From Syntrophaceae bacterium UBA1062 (GTDB taxonomy: Bacteria > Desulfobacterota > Desulfomonilia > UBA1062), in assembly GCA_002316295.1 (NCBI GenBank), contig DCDF01000116.1:1-16147 (forward strand): DNA of 16,147 nt, written 5' to 3'. A model generated the notes under the pieces. It ran no database searches. It was not told the DNA's origin and worked only from the letters and a program-made list of their open reading frames with translations. The first letter of the stretch is position 1; every line of letters begins with the position of its first letter. This document shows positions 1 to 6,700 of this stretch, piece after piece. Position numbers and translations under genes: made by a program.

Positions 1-165
1 TCGGACAGGCCCTACAGAAAGGCTCGCTCGGCGGAGGACGCCTTGAAGGAAATCAATCGGATGTCGGGCATCCAGTTCCGTCCCGACCTCGTTGTGGTTT
101 TTACCAAGCTGATGGAAAAACACCGGGTCCATAGAAAGCCCTGGACCGGATTGAAGGCGCTCTGA
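1..165 (+). CDS. HD-GYP domain protein, C-terminal end (partial)
   Basis: The window opens inside this gene; 54 codons and a TGA stop remain. The frame begins S-D-R-P-Y-R-K-A-R-S and continues through A-E-D-A-L-K-E-I and G-I-Q-F-R-P-D-L-V. This is the conserved end of HD-GYP domains, which usually read 'SDRPYR.ARS.EEAL.EI...G.QFDP'. HD-GYP proteins are typically cyclic di-GMP phosphodiesterases. The catalytic HD and GYP residues lie upstream of the window, so activity and any sensor domain cannot be judged. The stop overlaps the start of the lipoprotein gene by one base (TGATG), which implies cotranscription and translational coupling. Confidence 0.8.
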   Translation, partial: SDRPYRKARSAEDALKEINRMSGIQFRPDLVVVFTKLMEKHRVHRKPWTGLKAL

Positions 166-791
166 TGATGAAAGCCCTGAACATGAGATTCCTTTTCCTT
201 GCCCTCATACTCGCGTTTTGTCTCCAGTCGTGCGCCGGGATGAATGGCCCGGCATCACCGAAAAGTCCTGTTCAGCCCCCTGCTCCGGCCAAGCCCGTTC
301 CCCTGCCTGAGCCTGTGGATCAGACGCCGGCTCAGTCCGTCAATCAGGCGAGAATACATGCGGCGGCGGGCGAGTACCTGAAAGCGATCACCGTCTACCA
401 TGATGTACACCAGAAAAATCCGAAGGACGAGCATCTAGCGAGGGAGTATGCGACTTTTCTGAACGGCGCGAAATCGACCGCCGCAGAGATGCTGGGAAAG
501 GGTGAAATCGCGGCGGCGGGAGCGCTGCTGTATGCCCTCAAAAACAGCTATCCGAAATTCAGAGGCATCGAGCAGATGCTCTCGTTCGATTATGCCTTTC
601 TGAATTCAAGGCTCGACTACTGCAGGAAAACACTCACGCGACAGGGGTTCGAGGAATACCGGAAAGGCAATCTCAACCAGGCCATCGTCCTCTGGCAGGG
701 GCTTCTTGCCATTGATCCTGACAACGAAGAAATGAAAGAGGCTGTCAGGACGGCCATACAGCAGCAGAAAAATCTCAAGGAAAAGAATTAG
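165..791 (+). CDS. TPR-containing outer-membrane-type lipoprotein
   Basis: This 208-aa protein has a lipoprotein signal peptide. A short basic N-terminus is followed by a hydrophobic core (residues 9-20) and a lipobox L20-Q21-S22-C23, so Cys23 would be lipidated. A proline-rich linker follows (about 33-52). Two tetratricopeptide-like helical pairs are visible at about 62-95 and 160-193, the second reading G-N-L-N-Q-A-I-V-L-W and ending D-P-D-N. The chosen start has GAAGG at 153-157, seven bases upstream, and overlaps the HD-GYP stop. No enzymatic motif is seen. It probably acts as a periplasmic scaffold or adaptor, and coupling to an HD-GYP gene hints at an envelope or c-di-GMP-linked role, but no specific function is recognised. 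It converges with the methyltransferase gene, with 15 bp between stops. Confidence 0.85.
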   Translation: MMKALNMRFLFLALILAFCLQSCAGMNGPASPKSPVQPPAPAKPVPLPEPVDQTPAQSVNQARIHAAAGEYLKAITVYHDVHQKNPKDEHLAREYATFLNGAKSTAAEMLGKGEIAAAGALLYALKNSYPKFRGIEQMLSFDYAFLNSRLDYCRKTLTRQGFEEYRKGNLNQAIVLWQGLLAIDPDNEEMKEAVRTAIQQQKNLKEKN

Positions 792-806
792 GTGCTGCTG
801 TAATTC

Positions 807-1958
807 CTAGTCCGCATAGAGAATATGCCCGAAGAGATGGATGCCTTGGGGATGAGTCGGCAGGACGGGAAAATCGTGGCCTTCGTAGAGGGGCTCCACA
901 AGGCGGACATTCCGTGACGCCTTTTCGGCGGAAAAATGGATCGCCCGGTAAAAATCCAGGGTAGTGAACTGCGAGCCCAGATACGACACGGCAAAGAGCA
1001 GGCCCGAGGGGCTCAGTCTCTCCATGGCGAGCGACATGACCTTTTCGAAATCCTCGTCCTTCAGTGAGGACGGGGGATCGCACACGATGATGTCGTAACG
1101 GCTCCGGTCGTCCTGGAGAAACCTGAAGACATCATCTCTCACGTGCCTCCAGACAAAAGGGCTGATCTGGCTGATCTCCATATTTCTTTTCATCATCGCC
1201 TGGGCCGTCGAGGAGGAATCGACCGAAACCGCCGACTTGGCTCCCCCCTTGAGCGCGTTGACGGCATAGGCTCCCGTGTAGGAAAACAGGTCGAGGACCG
1301 TCTTGCCCGCAGCCATCCGCCTGAGCTTCAGCCGATTGTCCCGGTGGTCGAGATAAAAACCGGTCCGGTCTCCGGTAAGGACGTCCACAACAAAGGGGAT
1401 GCCGGACTCCTGCACATGGACGCCTCCCTTGTCTATGCTGCCGGAAAGCGGGCCGCTCACAGGACGGAGCCCTTCGGCAGCCCGCGACTTCACATCGGAC
1501 CGCTCATGGATCGCATGCCGCGGGTAGAGCTCGCGAAAAATGGAGACGATATCCTCCTTGTACTCTTCCACGCCGGTGCTGATGAACTGCATCACCAGGA
1601 CCGTATCGTAAATGTCCACCGTGAGCCCCGGGAGCCCGTCGCCCTCCCCGTGGATGAGCCGAAAGCAGGTGGTATCCGGGGATATCAGTGATTTCCTCAT
1701 CCTGAGAGCATCATGAATGCGCTTTGAGAAGAAGGCCCGGTCGACCGCTTCCCTGCCCCGGGTGAGCACCCGGATGGCGATCTGCGAATAGGGATTGTAG
1801 AATCCCTGGCAGATAAATCTCCCTCTGGCGTCCAGGACCCTGCAGAGGCTCGTTTCTTCGGGGGAACCCTGCACCTTGTCAACCGCGCCGGAAAACACCC
1901 ATGGATGTCCCTTGATGATCGGTGTTTCCTTCTTGGGCTTCAGCTGGACGATAAGCAT
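807..1958 (-). CDS. rlmI: RlmI-like class I SAM-dependent RNA methyltransferase (PUA + Rossmann), atypical motif VI
   Basis: This 383-aa protein belongs to the COG1092/RlmI group, whose named member makes m5C1962 in 23S rRNA. An N-terminal PUA-like segment (about 1-75, with H-P-W-V-F-S-G-A at 18-25) precedes a linker. The methyltransferase core then shows G-F-Y-L-D-H-R-D-N-R (200-209), SAM motif I L-D-L-F-S-Y-T-G-A (222-230) and motif IV D294-P-P296. At motif VI, E. coli RlmI has S-C-S with the presumed catalytic Cys, whereas this protein has S325-Y326-L327. The nucleotide sequence reads a clear TAT there. The fold is therefore secure but the m5C chemistry is doubtful (see findings). It starts 94 bp downstream of the mobB stop and probably belongs to the same transcript. 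A weak AAGG lies about 9 nt before the ATG. Confidence 0.88.
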   Translation of the reverse strand: MLIVQLKPKKETPIIKGHPWVFSGAVDKVQGSPEETSLCRVLDARGRFICQGFYNPYSQIAIRVLTRGREAVDRAFFSKRIHDALRMRKSLISPDTTCFRLIHGEGDGLPGLTVDIYDTVLVMQFISTGVEEYKEDIVSIFRELYPRHAIHERSDVKSRAAEGLRPVSGPLSGSIDKGGVHVQESGIPFVVDVLTGDRTGFYLDHRDNRLKLRRMAAGKTVLDLFSYTGAYAVNALKGGAKSAVSVDSSSTAQAMMKRNMEISQISPFVWRHVRDDVFRFLQDDRSRYDIIVCDPPSSLKDEDFEKVMSLAMERLSPSGLLFAVSYLGSQFTTLDFYRAIHFSAEKASRNVRLVEPLYEGHDFPVLPTHPQGIHLFGHILYAD

Positions 1959-2052
1959 AGAGTTGTGCCTTTACCACAGTTTTCCTGCACACGCTACAGG
2001 TTAATAATCTTCAAGGATTGGGGCAGGATCTCGAGGCGCCGGCCTCTGGTTC

Positions 2053-2583
2053 TCACCGGATGACATGCTCCTCGATAAAGGTACAGAGCCCTTCCACGTC
2101 ATCGAACGAATACCAGGGCAATCCTGCGTCGATGCGCTCCCTGCTTACGATCGCGATAAATCCCCCGCCGGGGTTTTCCGCGCACAGCGGTGTGTCATAC
2201 AGGGAAGGATTGAACACCTCGATCTTCCGAAAGGGCCCTTCCTTGTACCCCTCCACTAAAACGAGATCCATGTTTTTGGCCGCAAGATCGATCAGATAGT
2301 CCGGCTCGGGCGGGGTGAACTCGTAGAGCATCAGGGCGTTGTCGGAGAAGAGCACGATGCGGTCCGCTCCTTTCTGTGCGAACTTGTACGTGTCCTTCCC
2401 TTCCTTGTCCACCCCTTTGAGATGTACGCTGTGCTTGACCGCCGCGATCTTCATGCCGCGTTTCTTGAACTCGCCGATCAGCTGCTCCATGAGAAAGGTC
2501 TTCCCGCTTTTCGTGCCTTTGGCCACGACAGATACAACGTTCGTATACTTTGCGCCGTTGCCGGCTTCTTTTCTTCTTTTCAT
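2053..2583 (-). CDS. mobB: MobB-like molybdopterin-guanine dinucleotide biosynthesis GTPase
   Basis: This 176-aa protein matches MobB in size and motif order. It has a P-loop region V-V-A-K-G-T-K-S-G-K-T (19-29), the family block V-K-H-S-V-H (49-54), G-K-D-T-Y-K-F (62-68) and L-V-E-G-Y-K ... K-I-E-V-F (109-124). MobB assists attachment of GMP to molybdopterin for DMSO-reductase-family enzymes. The P-loop is slightly unusual: the first Gly of GxxxxGKT is occupied by Lys22, with a Gly one position later. GGGGAG lies six bases before the ATG. No other molybdenum cofactor gene is in the window, so the substrate assignment rests on family resemblance; a related small MobB-type GTPase cannot be excluded. 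Confidence 0.87.
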   Translation of the reverse strand: MKRRKEAGNGAKYTNVVSVVAKGTKSGKTFLMEQLIGEFKKRGMKIAAVKHSVHLKGVDKEGKDTYKFAQKGADRIVLFSDNALMLYEFTPPEPDYLIDLAAKNMDLVLVEGYKEGPFRKIEVFNPSLYDTPLCAENPGGGFIAIVSRERIDAGLPWYSFDDVEGLCTFIEEHVIR

Positions 2584-2626
2584 CTTCGACTCCCCTGTGC
2601 GCTTGGTCCTGGTGCCGGATGGGGCT

Positions 2627-2657
2627 ATTCTATGACAGAGATCGCCTGTTTTGTAAA
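2627..2657 (-). promoter_or_regulatory. Possible sigma-70 promoter for mobB-rlmI
   Basis: On the minus strand TTTACA (2657-2652, 5/6 to the -35 consensus) is followed after 19 bp by TAGAAT (2632-2627, 5/6 to the -10 consensus). The spacer is longer than the optimal 17 bp. It would place the transcript start about 35 nt before the mobB ATG. The -35 box lies inside the inverted repeat at 2644-2681. Confidence 0.33.
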
Positions 2658-2681
2658 CATCCGGGACGTCATGAAACAGGC
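2644..2681. repeat. 8-bp perfect inverted repeat between fliW and mobB
   Basis: GCCTGTTT at 2644-2651 is the exact reverse complement of AAACAGGC at 2674-2681, with 22 bp between the arms. No T-run follows on either side, so it does not resemble an intrinsic terminator. It overlaps the candidate mobB -35 element, so an operator or an mRNA stem-loop at the end of fliW is possible. Chance occurrence is also possible. Confidence 0.4.
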
Positions 2682-2736
2682 GCGCCCGGCACTTCCTGGG
2701 GGAAATGCCGGCAGGCGACCGGGGAAGGGAATGTCC

Positions 2737-3189
2737 TCACTGCCCGGAGAGTTCCGTTTGCGCATCCGCCAGGATGGGATGCCGGTGTGAATATTTCTCC
2801 TCGGACGTTATGATCTGGGTCGCGCAGCGTTTCTTCACATTGATGACGATCGGCCCCAGGAGGTTGATCGTCATGTTCTCGGGCCGGTTCGGCGGAATGG
2901 TGACAATGCACATCACCTCGAGGTCCGAAACATCGCCGGCGCCCAGCTCCTGAAGAAGGGCTTCCTGGATGTCGACCGTGTAATCCGACTTGACCAGTCG
3001 GGGGTTCATGACGACGAAGGCGACAGCCCCGTCTTCCACGCTCTGCAGCCAGTAAAAAGGAGACCCCTGACCGTGCGGGAAGAGAACATATCTCTTGTTC
3101 CGGGAGAACCCCAGAATGCCTTTGGGAAACAGGATCACCTTGTCTTCTTGGACAGGGATTGTTCCGAACCGAACGGTGGTTATCTCCAA
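2737..3189 (-). CDS. fliW: Flagellar assembly factor FliW
   Basis: This 150-aa protein has the normal FliW length. It begins M-E-I-T-T-V-R-F-G-T-I-P-V and contains I-L-F-P-K-G-I-L-G-F (18-27), then F-Y-W-L-Q-S-V-E-D and F-V-V-M-N-P, and later C-I-V-T-I-P-P. All are hallmarks of the family. FliW binds flagellin and antagonises the translational repressor CsrA, linking flagellin export to synthesis. The start is TTG (3187-3189), chosen because it agrees with the family N-terminus and is preceded by GGAGGAG. The gene follows flgL by 10 bp. csrA, often adjacent to fliW, is not in this window; the 153 bp after fliW hold no csrA-like frame. Confidence 0.95.
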   Translation of the reverse strand: MEITTVRFGTIPVQEDKVILFPKGILGFSRNKRYVLFPHGQGSPFYWLQSVEDGAVAFVVMNPRLVKSDYTVDIQEALLQELGAGDVSDLEVMCIVTIPPNRPENMTINLLGPIVINVKKRCATQIITSEEKYSHRHPILADAQTELSGQ

Positions 3190-3193
3190 GATT

Positions 3194-3200
3194 CTCCTCC
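3194..3200 (-). promoter_or_regulatory. Strong Shine-Dalgarno for fliW overlapping the flgL stop
   Basis: GGAGGAG on the minus strand lies four bases before the TTG start of fliW, and its first G is the last base of the flgL TAG stop. This decides the TTG start and indicates that ribosomes finishing flgL feed fliW. Confidence 0.75.
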
Positions 3201-4309
3201 TATATGAAATCGATGAGACTCATGCTCGTGATCAGCGCCGTGCTCTGCAGCGACGCCTCGTAGATTGTCTGCTGGTTTTTCAGCTGGGTGTAGGCGTCCG
3301 CGTAATCGAGGTCTTCGATATTGGAGACCCGCTCTTTCACATCCACATCGGAGCGCCGTATGATCGCCTTTGTATTGTCGAGCCTGTTCGCTATTGCGCC
3401 GACCTTGGCGAGCTTGTTCATGACCGTCTTGCTCGAGTTCTCGATGTCGGCCAGCGCGTTCTGTATCCCCTGCTGGTCGTTGTCCAGAAGCGCCCGCTCC
3501 AGCCGCATCAGGGTCATGAAAACATCCCCGCCCGGATTCATGAACAGCTCTTTGCCCGGTATGTTGATCTCCACGGTGTCCTCTTTGCCGATCTTCACGG
3601 AAAAGATGGAGTCGTTGCCCCGGTACTGAGAAACCCACTGCCCGTCAGAATATATATAAAGCCCGCCCTGATCGTTCACAACAGCGGAAAATCCCTCGCT
3701 CGCAGCGGCACTCACCTGCCAGGCGGCGCCGTCGTATTCGTAGATGTTTCCATCCGTAGTATTAATGTAGCGATCTCCTGCGGACACGGCCCCGCCGAGG
3801 TTGGCTACCGCTCCGGCATGGTCTGCGGCAAGCGTGTCTACATCGTCCTGCAGGAGCTCGGCGTTGGCCCACAGAAACGGCGGGCTCTGGGTCATGGTCC
3901 CGCCAAAAATGTACTTGTCGCCGTACTTTGCATTGCCCTGGCTGAGAATGGTCTGCCTGATCGTTTTGATCTCCGCGGCCGCCCCCGCCCGGGTGTCGGC
4001 GTCAGCAGTGGCCGAAGCCTGCTGCACAGCAAGCTCGCTTGCCCGCCCCAGCTGATCGTCCACGCCGGTGCAGATGGAGTCCATGCGCGTAAGCCAGCCG
4101 TCAGCGAAGTTGATGGTTTTTTGGAACTGCTCGAAGCCATTGAGCTCGGTGCGGTAGATGAGGACCTGTGCGAGGCCAAGAGGGTCATCAGAGGGCTTTG
4201 TCACGCGCTTGCCCGAAGAGATCTGGTTGTTGAGCGTGAAGAGCTTCTCGGTGCTCTTCCCGAGATCCTTGACGATCTGGTAATAGAGAAATCGGTTGCT
4301 TACTCTCAT
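3200..4309 (-). CDS. flgL: Flagellar hook-filament junction protein FlgL (HAP3)
   Basis: This 369-aa protein has the conserved flagellin-like ends: M-R-V-S-N-R-F-L-Y-Y at the start, L-N-N-Q-I-S-S-G-K-R-V-T-K-P-S-D-D-P (26-43), Y-I-F-G-G-T near 133-138, and a C-terminus ending I-T-S-M-S-L-I-D-F-I. FlgL joins the hook to the filament outside the cell. The central, surface-exposed part (about 175-230) carries two similar segments, Y-E-Y-D-G-A-A-W (190-197) and Y-I-Y-S-D-G-Q-W (218-225), which resemble phage tail or adhesin-type beta repeats. flgK, the usual upstream partner, is absent; an amidohydrolase gene lies there instead. A sigma-28-like promoter sits directly upstream. Confidence 0.95.
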   Translation of the reverse strand: MRVSNRFLYYQIVKDLGKSTEKLFTLNNQISSGKRVTKPSDDPLGLAQVLIYRTELNGFEQFQKTINFADGWLTRMDSICTGVDDQLGRASELAVQQASATADADTRAGAAAEIKTIRQTILSQGNAKYGDKYIFGGTMTQSPPFLWANAELLQDDVDTLAADHAGAVANLGGAVSAGDRYINTTDGNIYEYDGAAWQVSAAASEGFSAVVNDQGGLYIYSDGQWVSQYRGNDSIFSVKIGKEDTVEINIPGKELFMNPGGDVFMTLMRLERALLDNDQQGIQNALADIENSSKTVMNKLAKVGAIANRLDNTKAIIRRSDVDVKERVSNIEDLDYADAYTQLKNQQTIYEASLQSTALITSMSLIDFI

Positions 4310-4318
4310 ATTCCTATC

Positions 4319-4346
4319 CTATCGGCATCGGTCATTTCGTGCTTTA
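4319..4346 (-). promoter_or_regulatory. Candidate sigma-28 (FliA) promoter for flgL-fliW
   Basis: On the minus strand TAAAG (4346-4342) is followed by GCCGATAG (4326-4319). The enterobacterial FliA consensus is TAAAGTTT-N11-GCCGATAA; here the spacing is TAAAGCAC-N12-GCCGATAG. The match to a flagellar class-3 promoter directly before a late flagellar gene is convincing. The expected start point lies only a few bases before the flgL ATG (4309-4307), which would give an almost leaderless mRNA. Confidence 0.6.
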
Positions 4347-4393
4347 TCTCTTTGCAACGATTCTGCCAGGATGGGAAAAAGAGGAGGGACCAC

Positions 4394-4420
4394 GGGGGAA
4401 AAGCCCTTGCGGGGGAAAAG
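4394..4420. repeat. 10-bp direct repeat in a polypurine/polypyrimidine tract
   Basis: GGGGGAAAAG occurs at 4394-4403 and again at 4411-4420, seven bases apart, with a related GGGAAAAAG nearby upstream. On the minus strand this makes a C/T-rich tract between mtaD and the flgL promoter. No function is evident. Confidence 0.6.
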
Positions 4421-4449
4421 AATGCCTCTTAAGAGGGGAACTCTTTTCC
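4414..4449 (-). terminator. Stem-loop after mtaD, possible weak terminator
   Basis: Five bases past the mtaD stop, GGAAAAGA (minus, 4449-4442) pairs perfectly with TCTTTTCC (minus, 4421-4414). It encloses the 12-bp palindrome CCTCTTAAGAGG (4425-4436). The trailing sequence is TCTTTTCCCCC rather than a pure T-run, so termination would be weak. An mRNA-stabilising stem or a binding site is equally possible. Confidence 0.35.
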
Positions 4450-4453
4450 TTAC

Positions 4454-5740
4454 TCAGTCTCCCGCGATCCTTTTGCGGATCTTGCGGCACTCGCGAACGA
4501 GCGCTTCCTCGTCAACGGTGAGCGAGGTGAAATCCTTCACCACGATCCTGCCGTCTATCACCACGTCCCTGACGTTGGAGCCGTTCGCCGCGTAGACGAC
4601 ATGAGACACCGGGTTATAGATCGGCACGAGGTTCGGGGCGCGGCCGTCGAGCGTGATGATATCGGCGGGCCTGCCCGGCTCGATCCTTCCCCCCATAAAC
4701 TTGAGCGCCCTGGCGGCGTTTTCGGTCGCGAGCGCCAGGGCCGTGCAGTCGTCGAGAGCGGTCGGGTCCATGGTGCTCACCTTGTGGAGCTTTGCCACGG
4801 TCGAGAGCTCTGAGATCATGTCGAGGTTGTTGTTGCTCGCACATCCGTCCGTGCCCACGGTGACGTTTACCCCTGCGGCGATCATGGCCGGGACGGGCGC
4901 GATGCCGGAAGCGAGCTTCATGTTGCTCTCTGCGTTGTGGGCGACCGACACTCCGGTGCGCGCCAGCAGGGCGATCTCCTCGTCGTCGAGGTGCACGCAG
5001 TGGGCCGCCAGGGTCCTCCCGGAAAGGCAGCCGAGAGACTCCAGGAGGCGCACCGGCGTCAAGCCGAACTTTTCGCGGATCTGCTCGACCTCGGCGGCGG
5101 TCTCGCTCAGGTGTATCTGGAAGACCAGGTCGAACTCCTCCGCCAGGGCGTACGCCTGCTGGAGCAGCTCCGTGCTGCAGGTGTACACGGCATGGGGGAA
5201 CACCGTCGGCCGCACGAGCGGGTCGTCCAGCCAGCGGCCGATGAATTTCCGTGAGTGCTCGATAGTGCGGGCGGGGTCCTGGAGCGAGGGCGATGGAAAC
5301 TGGAGTATGCCCTCTCCGAGCCACGCCCTGATGCCGACCTCTTTCGCGGCCCTGCCCACCTGGTCTTCGAAGAAGTAGCCGTCGCAGAACGCCGTGGTCC
5401 CCGATCGGGTCATCTCCCACGCGGCGAGCAGCGTGCCCAGATAGACGAACTCCTTGTCCACGAACCTGGCTTCGGCCGGAAAGATGTAGTCCTGCAGCCA
5501 GGTCATGAGGGGAAGATCGTCTGCATAGCCGCGGAACAGGGTCATGGCGGCATGGGTATGGGTATTGACGAGGCCGGGCATGACGATATCGTCCGGTCCC
5601 CCGAGCACCTCGGTTATCCCTTCGGGAAGCTGCGGGGTTATCTCCCTGATCGCAGTCCCCTCCACGATGACGTAGCTGTCGCTCACGACGTCCTTCGGGC
5701 CTTTTACGATGTATCCTCCCCTCACGGCAAACGATTTCAT
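4454..5740 (-). CDS. mtaD: 5'-methylthioadenosine / S-adenosylhomocysteine deaminase
   Basis: This 428-aa amidohydrolase of the TRZ/ATZ group is predicted to deaminate MTA or SAH to the inosine forms, in recycling of SAM by-products. Metal ligands are visible: H61-T-H63, H210 in Q-I-H-L-S-E (E213), H247 in A-H-C-V-H-L, and D298 in G-T-D-G. The family-typical G-Y-A-D-D-L-P-L-M (71-79) and S-N-M-K-L-A-S-G (272-279) are present. The ATG at 5740 is preferred over an in-frame GTG six bases upstream because the G-rich Shine-Dalgarno (GGGGGGCGG) is properly spaced only from the ATG. It follows recR by 18 bp and is the last gene of the ybaB-recR-mtaD operon. Other aminohydrolase substrates cannot be excluded. 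Confidence 0.9.
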   Translation of the reverse strand: MKSFAVRGGYIVKGPKDVVSDSYVIVEGTAIREITPQLPEGITEVLGGPDDIVMPGLVNTHTHAAMTLFRGYADDLPLMTWLQDYIFPAEARFVDKEFVYLGTLLAAWEMTRSGTTAFCDGYFFEDQVGRAAKEVGIRAWLGEGILQFPSPSLQDPARTIEHSRKFIGRWLDDPLVRPTVFPHAVYTCSTELLQQAYALAEEFDLVFQIHLSETAAEVEQIREKFGLTPVRLLESLGCLSGRTLAAHCVHLDDEEIALLARTGVSVAHNAESNMKLASGIAPVPAMIAAGVNVTVGTDGCASNNNLDMISELSTVAKLHKVSTMDPTALDDCTALALATENAARALKFMGGRIEPGRPADIITLDGRAPNLVPIYNPVSHVVYAANGSNVRDVVIDGRIVVKDFTSLTVDEEALVRECRKIRKRIAGD

Positions 5741-5758
5741 GTGCACCGCCCCCCGGTC

Positions 5759-6373
5759 CTACCGGTCTTTGACATTTCTCCTGTAGCGCAGCGCGCTGGC
5801 AAGGGTGACCTGATCCATGTACTTCACCTCCGCCCCCATGGGGATCCCCGAGGCGATCCGGCTCACCCGGACAGGGTAGTTTCTTTCTTCGATGAGCTTC
5901 GCGATATAGTGGAACGTGCCCTCCCCCTCCACCGAGGGATTGGTGGCAACGATGACCTCGGAGACCTGTGTCTTCGAGAGCCGCTCCATGAGTTCGGGCA
6001 GCCGGATGTCCTGCGGGCCGACGCCGTTCATGGGAGAGATGAGGCCGTGCAGGACATGATAGAGCCCCTTGTACGCATGGGCGGATTCCAGGGCGAGCAC
6101 ATCGCTGGGCTCCTCGACCACGCAGATCATGGAATGATCCCGACTGGGATCCTGGCAGATGGAGCACTTGGGCATATCGGCGAGGTTATAGCACACGGAG
6201 CAGAGCCGAATGGCATCACGGACCGCTGTGAGCGCTCCGGCGAGCTCGCCGGCGAAATCCTCCCTGTCCGCCAGAATGAACAGGGCCAGCCTGGTAGCGG
6301 TCTTCTCTCCCACGCCCGGAAGCCGCTTGAGCTGGAAGATGAGGTCTCTCAGTGGTTTCGGGTATGGATCCAT
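5759..6373 (-). CDS. recR: Recombination mediator protein RecR
   Basis: This 204-aa protein has the normal RecR length and full architecture. It shows a helix-hairpin-helix with L-P-G-V-G-E-K-T-A-T-R-L (18-29), a four-Cys zinc finger (C58, C61, C70, C73), and a Toprim domain starting I-C-V-V-E-E-P-S-D-V (83-92). The C-terminal block R-I-A-S-G-I-P-M-G is also present. RecR works with RecO/RecF to load RecA onto SSB-coated gapped DNA. The ATG follows the ybaB stop with one base between (TGA-G-ATG), the classical ybaB-recR arrangement. dnaX, often first in this operon, is not present upstream. Confidence 0.97.
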   Translation of the reverse strand: MDPYPKPLRDLIFQLKRLPGVGEKTATRLALFILADREDFAGELAGALTAVRDAIRLCSVCYNLADMPKCSICQDPSRDHSMICVVEEPSDVLALESAHAYKGLYHVLHGLISPMNGVGPQDIRLPELMERLSKTQVSEVIVATNPSVEGEGTFHYIAKLIEERNYPVRVSRIASGIPMGAEVKYMDQVTLASALRYRRNVKDR

Positions 6374-6374
6374 C

Positions 6375-6692
6375 TCAGACGATATCGAAAGGCAGCGGCA
6401 ACCCGCCGGTGAGCTGTTTCATCTCCTCGGCCATGAGCTCCCGGGACTTGCGCATTCCCTGGTTCACCGCGGCCAGGACCAGATCTTCCAGCATGGGTAT
6501 ATCTTTGCCGTCCACTACTACGGGGTCTATCTTGACTTCCGTGATCTCCTGCCTGCCGTTTACTGTGACGCTGACCATGCCCCCTCCCGAAGAGGCGGTC
6601 ACGGTCCTGCGGGCGAGGTCTTCCTGGATTCTCTTCGCCTGTTCCTGCATCTTCTGGACTTGCTTCATGAGGTCTTGAAAGTTGAATTCCAT
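6375..6692 (-). CDS. ybaB: YbaB/EbfC family nucleoid-associated protein
   Basis: This 105-aa DNA-binding protein begins M-E-F-N-F-Q-D-L-M-K-Q-V-Q-K-M-Q. It continues with the helical segment, the glycine turn S-S-G-G-G-M-V-S-V-T-V-N-G, the strand E-V-K-I-D-P, and the C-terminal helix ending M-K-Q-L-T-G-G-L-P-L-P. The frame extends 20 codons further upstream, but family length, the conserved start, and a promoter lying in that extension favour the ATG at 6692. YbaB forms tweezer-like dimers that bind DNA and usually accompanies recR. It is the first gene of the ybaB-recR-mtaD operon. Confidence 0.95.
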   Translation of the reverse strand: MEFNFQDLMKQVQKMQEQAKRIQEDLARRTVTASSGGGMVSVTVNGRQEITEVKIDPVVVDGKDIPMLEDLVLAAVNQGMRKSRELMAEEMKQLTGGLPLPFDIV

Positions 6693-6700
6693 ACCATCCC

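Noticed and set aside
3095..4432. 445-codon plus-strand frame opposite fliW and flgL
   Set aside because: It runs antisense to two clearly identified genes and shows no domain signature.
5255..6412. 385-codon plus-strand frame opposite mtaD and recR (and 517 codons at 4614-6167, minus, in another frame)
   Set aside because: Both are shadows of genes with intact catalytic motifs; low-complexity Arg/Gly/His-rich translations.
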